This document shows, in pieces, positions 9,470 through 20,757 of a stretch of 64,000 nucleotides of DNA. Every line of letters starts with the position of its first letter. Within the stretch, counting starts at the first letter, position 1. Position numbers and translations under genes: made by a program. Origin of the DNA: Thelonectria olida (lineage: Eukaryota; Ascomycota; Sordariomycetes; Hypocreales; Nectriaceae); NCBI GenBank assembly GCA_020736575.1, contig JAGPYM010000040.1, positions 1 to 64,000 on the forward strand, in the 5' to 3' direction. A model generated the notes under the pieces. It was not told the DNA's origin and ran no database searches. It saw only the letters and a program-made list of their open reading frames with translations.

Positions 9470-12400
9470 CAGAGCCACAGGGCCGGCCAGAGCAGGAGGA
9501 ATTTGCAGAACCTCCAAAGAGAGCTCTATGCGCAACGCAAAGACCCGACGACACATCACCACGACGACGGATGATGCTGCAAGTACGAATCAAGGGACAA
9601 CGGTTTACCGCGTTGGTAGACAGCGGAGCAGAGATGAATGGAGTTGATCCACGAGTAGTCAATCATCTCAAGCTACCATGGAAGGACAAGGACATACCCT
9701 ACGGGATATCTGATGTGGAAGGAAAACCGTTTGAGTACGAAGATGGACAAGTTACTCGCGAGGTTGATCACCTCAAGGTGTTCATCGAAGGAAAGAGTCA
9801 GGGAGTTGATCTCGACATCATACCTCTCCAAGGATACGACCTACTCCTAGGTTACCCATGGCTTTACCGATATGACCCCCTTATCAGTTGGCGTACTGGC
9901 CAGGTGCAAGCTTTTCGAAGTGATGCAGCCAACGATACGGATAACGATTCAGACGACACGAGATCTCAAACTTCTATCGAAGAGGACGAAGAAGTACGGC
10001 GGAGCAACAACGAAGACACTCCCCAACCTACGGAGAAGACACGACCTCCAAAAGGAACACGACACAAACACAAGAAAGGGCAAGCGCAACAAACACGACG
10101 AACAATCGCATTCCTCAAGAAAACATTCGCACAAATGAACGAGGACCTCAAGCAACAGAAAGAGGCACCAACTGACGACAGACTCAAAAACGTACCAGCA
10201 CAGTACCGAGTCTACGAGAAACTGTTTGCCGAAGAACTGGAAACAGGACTACCAGAGCATTCTCAATGGGATCACGAGATTTGGCTCAAAGACGGAACAT
10301 CGACCACGTTCCACCCCATCTACAACCTCAACGAAGCACAGCTGCATGAGCTCAAGAACTACCTCGAAGAAATGCTAAGGAAAGGATATATCAGGATTTC
10401 CAAGTCAGAAGCAGGCTATCCAGTCATGTTCGTTCCCAAAAAGAACGGAAAGCTCCGACTTGTTGTGGATTACCGAAGGCTCAACGACATTACCGTCAAG
10501 GACAGAACGCCTTTACCTTTGATCAACGAACTGAAGGACCGACTCCACGGGATGAAGTACTTCACCGCGTTAGACCTGAAGGGAGCCTACAACCTCATCC
10601 GCATCAAAGAAGGACACGAATGGAAAACCGCCTTCAGAACAAAGTTCGGACTCTACGAATATCTTGTTATGCCTTTTGGTCTCACCAATGCACCGGCAAC
10701 ATTCCAACGAATGATTAACAACGTGTTACGAGAATACCTAGACGTATTCGTGGTATGCTACCTCGACGATATCCTCATCTTCTCCAGGACGGAAGAAGAA
10801 CACACGGAACACGTCCACAAGGTACTGCAAGCTCTCGAAGACGCCAAACTGCTAGTTGAACCGGAGAAAAGTCATTTCCACGCCTCGGAAGTGGAATTTC
10901 TGGGACACATCATCTCCCACAACGAGATACGAATGGACCCAAAGAAACTTTCAGCAGTCAAGGACTGGAAGAAACCAGAGTCAGTCAAGGAAGTACAAGC
11001 CTTCCTAGGATTCGCAAACTACTACCGCAAGTTCCTCAAAGACTTTGGGAAACTAGCCGCACCACTCACTGAGTTAACAAAGAAGGATCGACCGTTCACC
11101 TGGAAACCCGACATCCAGCAAGCCTTCGACAAAATCAAGGAACTCATCCTTAGCGAACCAGTACTCAAGATGTTTGACCCTACACGACCTATCGAACTAG
11201 AGACGGACTCCTCAGACTTCGCCCTAGGAGCCCAGATCGGACAACGCGACGACGATGGAAAGTTACACCCGATAGCATTCTACTCCCACAAGTTGCACGG
11301 AGCAGAACTCAACTACCCCATCTACGACAAAGAATTTCTCGCGATAGTCCAAGCTTTCAAAGAGTTTCGACAATATCTACTAGGAAGCCACCACCAGGTC
11401 ACGGTCTACACAGACCACAAGAACATCTCACACTTCGCTACCACGCAACAACTCAGCGGACGACAACTCAGATACGCCGAATACCTATCAGAATTTGACT
11501 ACATCATCAAGCACAAGAAGGGATCGGAGAATGGCAGAGCCGACGCCATCAGCCGACGACCTGATTTCGATACAGGCAAGGTCAAAACAGAGGAACAACT
11601 GTTAACCCTTACGCCTGAAGGACACTTAAGACAGAAGTACATCGCAACCACCCTCGCCCAACGCATCCCCGAATGTTTGACAGAACAATGGACGGAACGC
11701 ATCAGACAGTCAATCACCAGAGACGAACTCAGACAACTCATCATCGGACGAGCAGACTGGGTCAACTCGGTGTTAGGAATGATCACCTATCAAGGAACAA
11801 TCTACCTACCCCGGAAAATACGAAACGAATTCATCGAACACTGTCATCAAACCGTCAAGCACCACAAGAAATGGGACGACCTACAATTCTGGAATTTCTT
11901 CAACGAGAATTTCTGGTGGGAAGGAGCTGGACCAAACAACTACCTCCACTGCGATCAGTGCCTGAAGAACGAAGGCCTCACCCCGAAGATGATAGGGAGA
12001 ACCCCTGTCAGCAACACCCTCGCAGCAACACACACAGTGGAACAGGGAAATCCACTACTCAAACAAATCCTGGAATACAACGAACAATTACCGAGCGACG
12101 AAAAAACAGATAAGCAACAAGTACCGGAACACCTACGAGAGGAACTCGTAAGGGAAATCCACGAACACCCGCTCCACGGACACCAAGGAATCAACAAAAC
12201 CCTCGAACGAGTCAAGACGACATTTTCATTTCCTAGAGTCAAAGAAACAGTCAAGAAAATCATCAAACAATGCCTCATCTGCGACAAGACAAAGGCACGA
12301 CGACACAAACCTTACGGAGAACTACAACCCATACCGGTCGCGGAACGACCATGGGATTCAATCACTATGGACTTCATTACGAAATTACCCCTATCATTAG

Positions 12401-13437
12401 ACCCTGCTACGAGCACGGCCTACGACAGCATTCTAGTCATTGTCGACAGACTCACCAAATTTTCCTATTTTATTCCATATCAAGAAACAACCGACGCAGA
12501 AGAATTTTCCTACATCTTTTTACGAAATATCGTCAGCACACACGGACTACCTAATACGATCATCTCGGATAGAGGACCACCCTTTTTCTCGAACTTTTGG
12601 CAATGCCTCATGGCAAGGATCGGACTGAACCACAAGTTGACCACCGCTTGGAGACCACAAGTCGACGGACAGACCGAACGAATGAATCAAGTTTTGGAAA
12701 CCTACCTTCGTTGCTACATCAACCACATCCAGAACGATTGGGTTGAGAAGTTGCCAACGGCACAACTGGCATACAACACAGCAACCAACGAAAGTACCAA
12801 AGTCACACCGAGCTACGCAAACTTTGGATTCACCCCCGACGCCTACAGAGATTCAAGGAACGGACCACTCGCACCAGCAGCTATCCTTGCATCAGATCAA
12901 CTCAAAAATTTGCACGAAGAAATGCGCACAGAACTTTCTTTTGTTCAGAAAATGCACAAAAAATACTACGACCAGAAAAGGTTGAAGGGACCAACCTTCT
13001 CGGAGGGAGACATGGTGCTCCTCGCCACAAAAAACATCAACACGAAAAGACCAAACAAAAAACTCGACTACAAATACATTGGACCCTACAAAATTTTGGA
13101 AAAAATCTCGGAAAACAACTACAAACTGGACTTACCACCGAAGGTCAAGCTCCATCCAATCTTTCACATTTCCTTACTCGAGTCAACAGAAGGGACAATC
13201 ATGGTCAGAACGAACGACGACACAGAAACCGAAGTCGAAGACCTTGACGAGTACGAAGCAGAACGAATCCTCGACATCACGAAGGAAGACGGACAAATCA
13301 AGTACCTCGTCAAATGGAAAGGCTACGACCAAAAGGAAAGTACATGGGAACCACCGGAACATCTCAACCATGCGCAGCGCCTGCTGAAGAACTTTCACCA
13401 GCAACGCCAGGATCAAGCAAAGGACCAAGCCCGTTAA
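9452..13437 (+). CDS. Gypsy-1 Pol: protease, reverse transcriptase, RNase H, integrase, chromodomain
   Basis: Polyprotein that copies and integrates the element. The frame is open from the frameshift site; the first ATG is at 9571. Domains in order: aspartic protease (LVDSGAE); reverse transcriptase with YLDD (10759-10770); RNase H (TDSSDFALG); HHCC integrase zinc finger (HPLHGHQG...CLICD); integrase core with all three acidic residues in DFITKL, SDRGPPF and GQTERMN; and a C-terminal chromodomain (YLVKWKGYD...STWEPPEHL) that in chromoviruses reads histone marks and directs integration. All catalytic motifs are present. The last 74 bases overlap the antisense gene at 13364-14039. Confidence 0.97.
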
Positions 13438-14039
13438 AATCCTCCCCGAGACCCAGAGAAGACCAGTCCACCTCGTTGGGAACGCCTAACGACCGAAGGT
13501 CGCCCACCACCCAGTTCTCGTGAGACTCTAACGCCGGGAGAATGCCATCCTCCTTGTCCAACTCTTGCATCCCCCGCTCAAACAACTCGGAACCCTTCTC
13601 CTTCACCCTCTTCTTGATCTTGCGGATACGAGCCAAACGACTCACGGCCTGGGCCAAAGACGATTGCAGCTCCGCAAGCTGAGTATGAAGGACTAAAATC
13701 TTGTCCCCAGCCTCTTCCTCTTCCAACTCCAGTTTTTTCTGCTGCTCAACGAGCCTGTTCACTGCACAGGGAGAGTTAGCAGGGAAACAACAAAAACACT
13801 AGGAAAAACACACAAGAAGAAGCCACGTTGACACCATCGCATGTTCGACCCCGCCGAACACACTGCTTGCACTTGTCCGTTCGACCCGTGTCGTCCATCT
13901 CGCACACCAATTGGGGTTTGTGCTTAAAGCAATAAGTGCAAGGCATGTCGGCTGGACGAGAATTCTGCTCAAGAAAACGAACCAAAGAATCACGTTCGGA
14001 TGTCTTTTTCGCTTTAGATTTGGTTACGCGGCCTGACAT
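13364..14039 (-). CDS. Antisense spliced gene inside Gypsy-1: zinc-cluster plus coiled-coil protein (207 aa)
   Basis: Two exons on the minus strand, 13814-14039 and 13364-13761, joined over a 52-nt intron (13762-13813, GTGTGT...CAG); the joined frame is 208 codons including the stop. The N-terminus is basic (MSGRVTKSKAKKTSERD). A six-cysteine cluster (CTYC, then C, then CKQC and C; spacing C-x2-C-x8-C-x10-C-x2-C-x6-C) is close to the fungal Zn2Cys6 pattern. It is followed by a long Glu/Lys/Leu-rich coiled coil and an acidic, Gly/Ser-rich tail. A DNA-binding or chromatin-binding regulator is plausible by inference; no function is known to me. It starts 120 bases from the 3' LTR, which could supply an antisense promoter, and its end overlaps the chromodomain coding region. 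Confidence 0.75.
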
Positions 14040-14144
14040 TGTGTCAGCATGACGGCACAAGGAAAAGGAAAAATGGAGGTTTAAGTTGACTAACCACTGG
14101 CGATTATGCGAGGTCACGAATATGGCCTTGAGGGCAAGACCAAC

Positions 14145-14159
14145 GGAGGGGAGACATCG
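14145..14159 (+). other. Polypurine-like tract before the Gypsy-1 3' LTR
   Basis: A GGAGGGGAGA-containing stretch lies directly upstream of the 3' LTR, where plus-strand DNA synthesis is normally primed. It is interrupted by CATCG next to the LTR, so its exact limits are unsure. Confidence 0.45.
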
Positions 14160-14547
14160 TGTCACGGTCCGTAACGAACACCCCATCACGTGCCAGAAAT
14201 CAGCCCCAACTTGCCCCACTTTTGCCACCCAATCGTCGGAGGATCACCTTCCAGAGCGTGATCCAAACAACTGGATCACCCTCTCAATCGTGATCCAAGG
14301 GAAGGCTCACGATCTCGACCGTGATCCAAGGAAAACACCCTTAGTATATAAACACATTCATTTAGCACACTAGATAGATACAGCTACTTCAGCTTTCAAT
14401 ACAACTTGGTTACACTCATCTACTTTGAGCACATTACCAGACGTAACAACCCACTACATTGCTCAGACCTTAACGCCCTGATCTCTCTGCCAACATAAAC
14501 CTAGAACCCTCTAGTCTTATCCGTTGGGAATTGACCAGATCGTTACA
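14160..14547 (+). repeat. Gypsy-1 3' LTR
   Basis: Same 388 bases as the 5' LTR by direct reading, followed by the second CCAAG target duplication at 14548-14552. LTRs are identical at insertion, so this insertion is recent. Confidence 0.97.
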
Positions 14548-14552
14548 CCAAG

Positions 14553-16041
14553 CGCGAAGCGAAGACAGATCTGCTATAAGAGCTATAAGAGAATAGCGCA
14601 GCCATCTAAAGCGGCTGCTCCTCTAAGGCCCCCCTATATGCGGGTGGAGGAAACTAATAATAGCAATATCAACACCAACCACTTAAGAACTCTAGGCCCA
14701 GTTGAACCCTACCCACGGCCTACTGCATCCCCATTCGGCCTACCAGGCGAGCTCGGGTCCTTAGAAGCTACCCAAGAGCGCCGGGCCATTATAAAGTTCC
14801 TAGACCAATATAGAGCTGCAAGGGAGACCAAGTTTCTAACCGAACATCGCCTCCAGCACCAGCTCACCAGTGTTATTAAGACGGTCGAGTGGTAGGAGCT
14901 CGTTGGCTGCCAGCTGTGCTTCGCCAATACGGGACAGCCGGAGCCCGATCATGATATGGCCTCATGCGCGGAAGCAGGTGGTGAAAGGGCAAGACTAGTC
15001 CTCCACTGGCTGGAGAGCCTAAGCATACCCATGGGTCGGGCTGGGCGGCGGGGGGATTGCAGCACTTGTGAAGCCTTCCTCCCATGTCGTGAAGTTGCTC
15101 TCGGCATAACAGCGGACATGGCCACTTGCTCAGGCGAGAAGGAGCACTGGATGAAAGAGCTGAGGTCCAAAACGGGCCCAGACGGCCACTGCGAGAGGAG
15201 GCCTATAATACGTAAGGTCATCGCTGCCCTATGTGTGTCCGGCGATCAGTTCCTCGGCAAGCTTGTTGCGAAGATGGTGGTGGATGGCGATGGAGTTGAT
15301 CTAGATGCTGAGCAGAGCGTGCGGGCGTGGTTCGAGCGGCAAATACCCTTCTCGGATTACATACTGCCGAATCTGCTTTTCGTGTTTAAAATGCTTGTTC
15401 TCGCATTCTATTTCCATCATAACCAACAGCGCGGGCTCGAGCCATTGCATGGCTTCCCCCGCCAGCCGGCACAACAAGGCCCCGCAGCTATAGAGTCATC
15501 AGACAGTGGCAGCGATTGCCCGCCGTGGGATAATGCTGAGGAAGTCAGCCTGTGGGAAGCCTCGATTGACTGGTGGGTTGACAAGTGTGGCTTCTGCGCC
15601 GGCCGTGGTCTCCGAGGGTCATATATCAAGCACACACTACGACAGTGCGAGAGGGGAGGTAAGAAGGTAGTGAGAGGTGAGCTGGGCGAGGCTGTATATC
15701 TAGAGGGAATAGTTCCATCACAGGGCTGTAGAAGTTGTCGTCTGCCTTATGACTTCTGCTATAGCTGGTTTAGGGATGAAGATGGGGACTGGAAGACACA
15801 AACTAACATGCGTCCCCAATGCCAGTATAGCAATCGCCTACTCATTGACACTGTCCTTGGGTTATATTGTTGCGGGAACAGCAAGTTTCGAGATGTTATC
15901 TTAGACGATATGGTGGATGAATTTGATGTTGAGGCAGTGGCATGTTACTTGGCGAGCCCTGTTACAGTAGTTGGAGTGGAAGGTTCGCAGATGATACGAA
16001 CGCTGGGGGTATTAACAAGGATGGTTTGGGATAGTATTTAG
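14553..16041 (+). pseudogene. TLH-family copy A, C-terminal part (helicase core missing)
   Basis: Continues copy A across the Gypsy-1 insertion. An open stretch to about 14895 is followed in the next frame by a 361-codon reading frame (14956-16041) with paired cysteines (CGFCAGRG, CRSCRLPYDFCYSW, YCC). The arrangement matches the Cys-rich C-terminal region after the helicase in the intact copy (CPVC, CFKCKLPLDWC). No Walker A, DECH or QxxGRGGR motif occurs anywhere in copy A. It therefore either lost the RecQ core by deletion or is a helicase-less relative of TLH. The 361-codon frame could be translated alone, but its content looks like a domain tail. Confidence 0.55.
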
Positions 16042-16071
16042 TAGTGAATTACAATATGAACTGTAGTAGAG

Positions 16072-16572
16072 TTGATTTTTATGTCCCTAACACGCGAGGT
16101 ATTCGAATCAGCTACAGTCTGCTGTAAACGTTTAATGTATAACTGGGAGCCTGCTGATATTAACTTTAAAGATATCCGAGACAGGATCTCCACGACCACT
16201 CTAGGGTATTCCTTTTTTCCGGACCCCGCTAACAACTTATCGGACGTATATCTCGAACTCTTTCTGAGGGCATGTGTCTCACCTATTGATGGTCTAGTCA
16301 AGAAGCATACTGAAGACCAAAGCTCATAGAACTTTAAAGCCGCTCAAGCGTATCTCGATGCACATAATGAGTTCCTTAAGACGCTCATGGTACTTATTAA
16401 CCTTAATGGTGGCTAGTGGGCGCGGATCTCTGAGTTATTAACGTTAAGCATGGGGGTAATGGGGGTAAAGGCCCGCTCGAGACTCTAGTCCAGTGTCCGG
16501 CCGCAGACCTACTTTACCGGGCCTAGGTCGGCGGTCCGTTACTTCTGCGTTACCGCTGCCGGGGCCGACGCT
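16072..16572 (+). pseudogene. Decayed N-terminal segment of TLH copy B
   Basis: 16072-16329 encodes a segment closely resembling copy A at 5213-5458 (shared WEP, GYSF, DP-NN, YLELF-RAC). It is followed, after a stop, by an equivalent of copy A 5461-5560 (ISELLTLS versus WPELLSLW). TAG codons at 16327-16329 and further on show that the normal N-terminal part of the next gene has decayed. Confidence 0.6.
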
Positions 16573-19500
16573 ATGCTACAGCCAGCCGAAGAGTTCGAGC
16601 GGTGGGCTGTTCGCTTCACTGACGAGCAGTGGAGCTTGCTACGCGATGTAGTCGACGAGCTTGAGGGGGATGGATTTCCCAGCAGCCACGATAGCGGGTT
16701 TTGCAGCGGCAGAGATAGGGAGGCCCAGAGTGACGACGACGACGACGACGATGACCCGACGGACGACGAGGGCGTGGCCGGCCCGCCGTATGGAGCGCTC
16801 GATCGGGCCGTTTTCCAATTCATTATTGCTTCGATCAAAAGTCACGTCGGCGGCAATGCATATACGAACCCGCTGCTATGCTTTTGTGCGGCGTTAGGCA
16901 TCCAACCACGGCCGCTTGGCTACATAGAGCCGCACTTATACACGGGGATGCTGGCAGCCGTACTGTGGTGGGCCCGACTGTTTTTTTTAGAGGCGATATT
17001 TGAGGACCAGCCCCAGGATCAAGATGAGGTCGGGGTAGAAGCAGTGCTCGCATTTCGGGATCAACATACGGCATGGATGTGTGTTGGCACTCACACAGTC
17101 GTTAGCACAATCATTGGGTGGATGGCATATGGGAAAGGCTGGCGCAAGAAGATGGGCGGACAGCCGTCGATACGATGGGCCGAGGACGGGGAGGCGTTAT
17201 TCCACAGCGGTGAGCAGATCAAAGTTGACGACTTCACCCGTACGCTCCGTGGTCAGGTCGTTGAGGCGCAGAGGCTGCTGGATCAGTTATTTGGAGGATC
17301 GTGGGAGAAAGTCAGCCAAAAGATCAATATGGGCCGGATTGCCGACAGCATGGTGCGACTCGGAGCAGGTCAGTCATTTGCAACTAACCCGAAGAATGAC
17401 TGGCTAGAACCCGGGCCGGCAAAAGTGATGAGGCTAATGGAGTCGTCAATTTGGGACTCGACACGAAACCGTTGGAAGTGGCGTGGGGTTAAGAAGTGGC
17501 TCCGAGTCTTACGGCTGCTTCGCGAGGTGCTTATAGTGCTCGTGCACACATGGGGCGGGCTCCCGGGTAGGGGTCCAGAGGTGACAACGCTGCGGCACTG
17601 CGACTCGTGGCAGCTCATACGGAACATTTTCATAATAGATGGGCAGATCATGATTGTTACAGACCGAGACAAGATGAAGGCGATTCGCGATAACGCCCGC
17701 AAGGTGGCACGATTTGTCCCCGAATCGATTGGACGGATGATCGTGGCATATATATCGTGGCTGATACCGACAGAACGGGTGCTGCGGCGGGAGTGCAAGC
17801 TAGCCGAGCCGCGCGGAGAGCAGCTGGAATACATGTGGCGAGACGGCAGCTCACGAGTATGGGATACAGAACGGCTCAGCAGAAAGCTCGCGCGAGTGAT
17901 GCAAGCGGGTACAGGAGTGAGAGTCGGGGTGGGACGATATCGGCCGATCGCGATCGAGATGGGACGACGAATCCGAGGGCTAGTCGCGAAGCAACTTGAG
18001 AACCGAATGGAGGACGAGGATGACGACGAAAATGTCGAGATCGATCCGACGACAGGGGAGCCGGTTGACTGCGGAGGAAGCTGGAATATTGTTTGGGATT
18101 TGCAGTCAACGCACGGGACACGCATTGCGAGGCAGCACTACGCTGTGCATATTGGCTTTCCCGGAAAGCTGCAGCCGGAGATGATTGCGACATTCAAGGA
18201 GATCAGCAAGCTATGGCATCAGTTTTTAGAGGGAGAGAGCGCGGAGGAGAAGGGGCCGAAACGCAAGCGTAAGAGTCAAGCAACTGGGCGGCAGAGTACT
18301 AGCGGCTCAGCGAAGACGACTAGGCGCAAGCGGATAAAGACTGATCAAGAAGTGGCACGGGACTTGGACGAGGCCATGGCCGACGGGTTGCGAACGCTAC
18401 TTGGACCGGAGGCGACTTGGCGATCCGACAAACAAGCCGAGAGCATGCGATCGATCATGTCATTGAAGACAGGTCAGACAGCGATCAATGTGCTGCCGAC
18501 AGGGGCTGGGAAGAGCATATTGTTTATGCTGCCGGCAGTGATGCGGGAGACAGGGACGAGCATCGTGGTAGTGCCGTTCGTGGCGCTTATGGAAGACTTG
18601 GTCACGCGAGCGACGGCTATGGGCGTCGACTGTATCCGATTCAGGTCGTCATTGAATGCCGGGCGAGAGGGCGTACCGCGAGCAGCACGGCTAGTAGTTG
18701 TCAGCGCAGACATTGTTTCCAGTGCCGAGTTTTCGAGTTATGCAGACGGGCTACTATGTGCAGGCTTGCTACAGCGGATATTTATTGATGAATGTCATAC
18801 AGTCATCATGGATATCGGGTATCGTGCCAAGCTAGGCGAGCTACGGAGTTTACATCGGTACGGCTGCCCGGTAGTACTGCTAACTGCAACGCTACCGGTC
18901 GTGCTTGAGGACTGGTTCCGCGGCGAGATGCTAGCCGAGTCGGCAGTGATAGTGCGGGATCGGACGACGAAGTTGAACTGCCGATATCGGATCGAGCAAG
19001 TCAAGCCAGGACGCGGGGCCGTTGAAAAACATACCGTTGATATCATACGGCAGCTCGGCGAACAGATGACCGGCCGTCAGAAAGGGGTAATATACTGCCG
19101 GTCGAAGGGGCAATGCGAGGCTATAGCTGAGGAGATCGGTTGTGGATTTCATCACAGCGGCATGAGCGAAAAGGATCGTCACGAAGCGCGGACAGCGTGG
19201 GCTGATGGCCGGGGGAATCGGTGGATTGTAGCAACAACTGGCTTGGGGACGGGGATCGATATTGAAGGGATTGTTGCAGTAGTCCATATGGAACGGCCGT
19301 ATGGGCTAGTGGACTTTGTGCAACAGACGGGTCGAGGAGGGCGGCGGGCAGGGGAAGTAGTTGAGTCGATTATTGTGCATGATGGACGGCCGCAGCGGGA
19401 GGATGGACATCGCAGCTTTGTGGACGACATTAATCAAGCACAGATGGACGCGTTTATATCGACACCGGGCTGTCGACGGGCAGTCATTGCAGCGTTTATG

Positions 19501-20184
19501 GACGGGGCTGCAGGCGAAACGTGTAAAGACGTGGCCGGGGCAGAGCTTTGTGATCGATGCGAGCTGTCGAGGCGGGTCGTCGACGGTGAGAGTGAGACCG
19601 ACGACGATAGCGAAAGCGATTGCGACGATGCGGATAGAGGAGGGGAAATTTGGAAGGCGTTTGGCACGGAGGAAGGCATGCAGGTTAGGACGCTGCTCCG
19701 GTGGTTAGATGAAGTTGCGGATGAGTGTCCGGTGTGTCACGTCCGGCGTCATTGCCGGGGACTAGAGCTCGGAGAGGTGCCGGATGAACCGCGACACCGA
19801 CGAGATGGGCACTGGTGTCAGACGGTGGCGAATGAGAGCTACGACGTGGTGCGAAGAAAGATCACATTCGGGCAGCTATCATGCTGCTTTAAGTGTAAAC
19901 TTCCGCTGGACTGGTGTGAGGAGACACAGGAGGGCGGGCAGGAAGGGGGTACTTGTGCGTATATGGATAAGGTGCTGCCGGTAGTGTTAATGGGGTTGCG
20001 GAGCAAGCGGGTACGGGAACTAGTAGAGGAGGAATTTGGACTTATAATGGATAATAGGGAGGAATTTTTCAGATGGCTTGGGGCACGGCGCCGGTTCCAC
20101 GGGATGAATGGGACAAATGCACATGCATTATGGGAGGTAGTTATTTGGAAGGTATATAAGGGCGGTAAGTACTGGTTTAGTTAA
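16573..20184 (+). CDS. RecQ-type telomere-linked helicase (TLH), 1203 aa, with a recombinase-like segment
   Basis: ATP-dependent 3'-5' DNA helicase of the RecQ-like family found beside fungal telomeres. Motifs: Walker A LPTGAGKS (about 641-648), DECH box (739-742), TATLP, and QQTGRGGR (917-924); acidic linkers at about 55-75 and 475-500; a Cys-rich C-terminus (CPVC, CFKCKLPLDWC). Upstream of the helicase lies a segment with R333 in RGPEV, R457 in GRYRPIAIE, H514 and Y523 in an H-x8-Y context, the spacing of a tyrosine recombinase active site. The frame is fully open and motifs are intact, although the usual N-terminal domain is absent or decayed, so the ATG at 16573 may be secondary. It points toward the TTAGGG-containing tract just downstream. 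Expression is unknown. Confidence 0.85.
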   Translation: MLQPAEEFERWAVRFTDEQWSLLRDVVDELEGDGFPSSHDSGFCSGRDREAQSDDDDDDDDPTDDEGVAGPPYGALDRAVFQFIIASIKSHVGGNAYTNPLLCFCAALGIQPRPLGYIEPHLYTGMLAAVLWWARLFFLEAIFEDQPQDQDEVGVEAVLAFRDQHTAWMCVGTHTVVSTIIGWMAYGKGWRKKMGGQPSIRWAEDGEALFHSGEQIKVDDFTRTLRGQVVEAQRLLDQLFGGSWEKVSQKINMGRIADSMVRLGAGQSFATNPKNDWLEPGPAKVMRLMESSIWDSTRNRWKWRGVKKWLRVLRLLREVLIVLVHTWGGLPGRGPEVTTLRHCDSWQLIRNIFIIDGQIMIVTDRDKMKAIRDNARKVARFVPESIGRMIVAYISWLIPTERVLRRECKLAEPRGEQLEYMWRDGSSRVWDTERLSRKLARVMQAGTGVRVGVGRYRPIAIEMGRRIRGLVAKQLENRMEDEDDDENVEIDPTTGEPVDCGGSWNIVWDLQSTHGTRIARQHYAVHIGFPGKLQPEMIATFKEISKLWHQFLEGESAEEKGPKRKRKSQATGRQSTSGSAKTTRRKRIKTDQEVARDLDEAMADGLRTLLGPEATWRSDKQAESMRSIMSLKTGQTAINVLPTGAGKSILFMLPAVMRETGTSIVVVPFVALMEDLVTRATAMGVDCIRFRSSLNAGREGVPRAARLVVVSADIVSSAEFSSYADGLLCAGLLQRIFIDECHTVIMDIGYRAKLGELRSLHRYGCPVVLLTATLPVVLEDWFRGEMLAESAVIVRDRTTKLNCRYRIEQVKPGRGAVEKHTVDIIRQLGEQMTGRQKGVIYCRSKGQCEAIAEEIGCGFHHSGMSEKDRHEARTAWADGRGNRWIVATTGLGTGIDIEGIVAVVHMERPYGLVDFVQQTGRGGRRAGEVVESIIVHDGRPQREDGHRSFVDDINQAQMDAFISTPGCRRAVIAAFMDGAAGETCKDVAGAELCDRCELSRRVVDGESETDDDSESDCDDADRGGEIWKAFGTEEGMQVRTLLRWLDEVADECPVCHVRRHCRGLELGEVPDEPRHRRDGHWCQTVANESYDVVRRKITFGQLSCCFKCKLPLDWCEETQEGGQEGGTCAYMDKVLPVVLMGLRSKRVRELVEEEFGLIMDNREEFFRWLGARRRFHGMNGTNAHALWEVVIWKVYKGGKYWFS

Positions 20185-20616
20185 AGAGTGTAAAATATAT
20201 ATAGTAGTAGAGAGGAAGAGAGGTTAATTTAAAAGGCTACTAGGTTAAATAATAGCTAGTATAGGGTAATAAGGAAGGGTTATAAAGCTATAGAGAGGGC
20301 TAGGGAGATATAAGAGAATAAAAGATAAAAAAGGGGTTTAAGAACTATAAGTTAATAGGAGGGTTTTAAAGGGTAATTAGAAAGGATAAGAGCGTGCTAA
20401 TTGGTAATTATTAAAGAGTAATAAAATAGAGAGTTAGGATAAAGGGTTAGGAAAGTAATAATTATTAGAAGTAATAAGTAGTTATAATAAGTATAATATA
20501 TTAGTATTAGTTTAAGTTAGGGTTAAAGGGGAGTTAAATAAATAGTTAAATATAAAAGAGAGTTAGGAGTAATAGTAAGAGGAAGATAAAAAGTAAGAGA
20601 TAAGAGAGTTAAAAGG

Positions 20617-20757
20617 TTAGGGATAAGAGGGATTTAAAGGGTTAGGGTTAAGGGTTAGGGTTAAGGGTATAAGGAATTTAGAGGGCTAGGGTTAAAAGGT
20701 AAGAGGGATTTAAAAGGTTAGGGTTAAGGGTATAAGGGATTTAAAGGGTTAGGGTTA
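20617..20757 (+). repeat. Interstitial telomere-like repeats, cluster 1
   Basis: Several degenerate TTAGGG/TTAAGGG units interleaved with AAGGGTATAAGG and AAGAGGGATTTAAA spacers. The strand runs 5'-TTAGGG-3' toward increasing coordinates. Further single units occur upstream near 20445 and 20515. Confidence 0.75.

Larger units (their letters stand above)
6310..14547 (+). mobile_element. Gypsy-1: full-length chromodomain (chromovirus-type) LTR retrotransposon
   Basis: 8238-bp element bounded by two 388-bp direct repeats (TG...CA) that look identical, with the 5-bp target duplication CCAAG at 6305-6309 and 14548-14552. Order: 5' LTR, self-priming-type primer site, gag, -1 frameshift site, pol (protease, reverse transcriptase, RNase H, integrase, chromodomain), an antisense spliced gene, a purine-rich stretch before the 3' LTR, 3' LTR. 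Both main reading frames are open and catalytic motifs are intact, so it may still be mobile. It interrupts TLH copy A. Its GC content and lack of stops contrast with the decayed host sequence around it. Confidence 0.97.
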
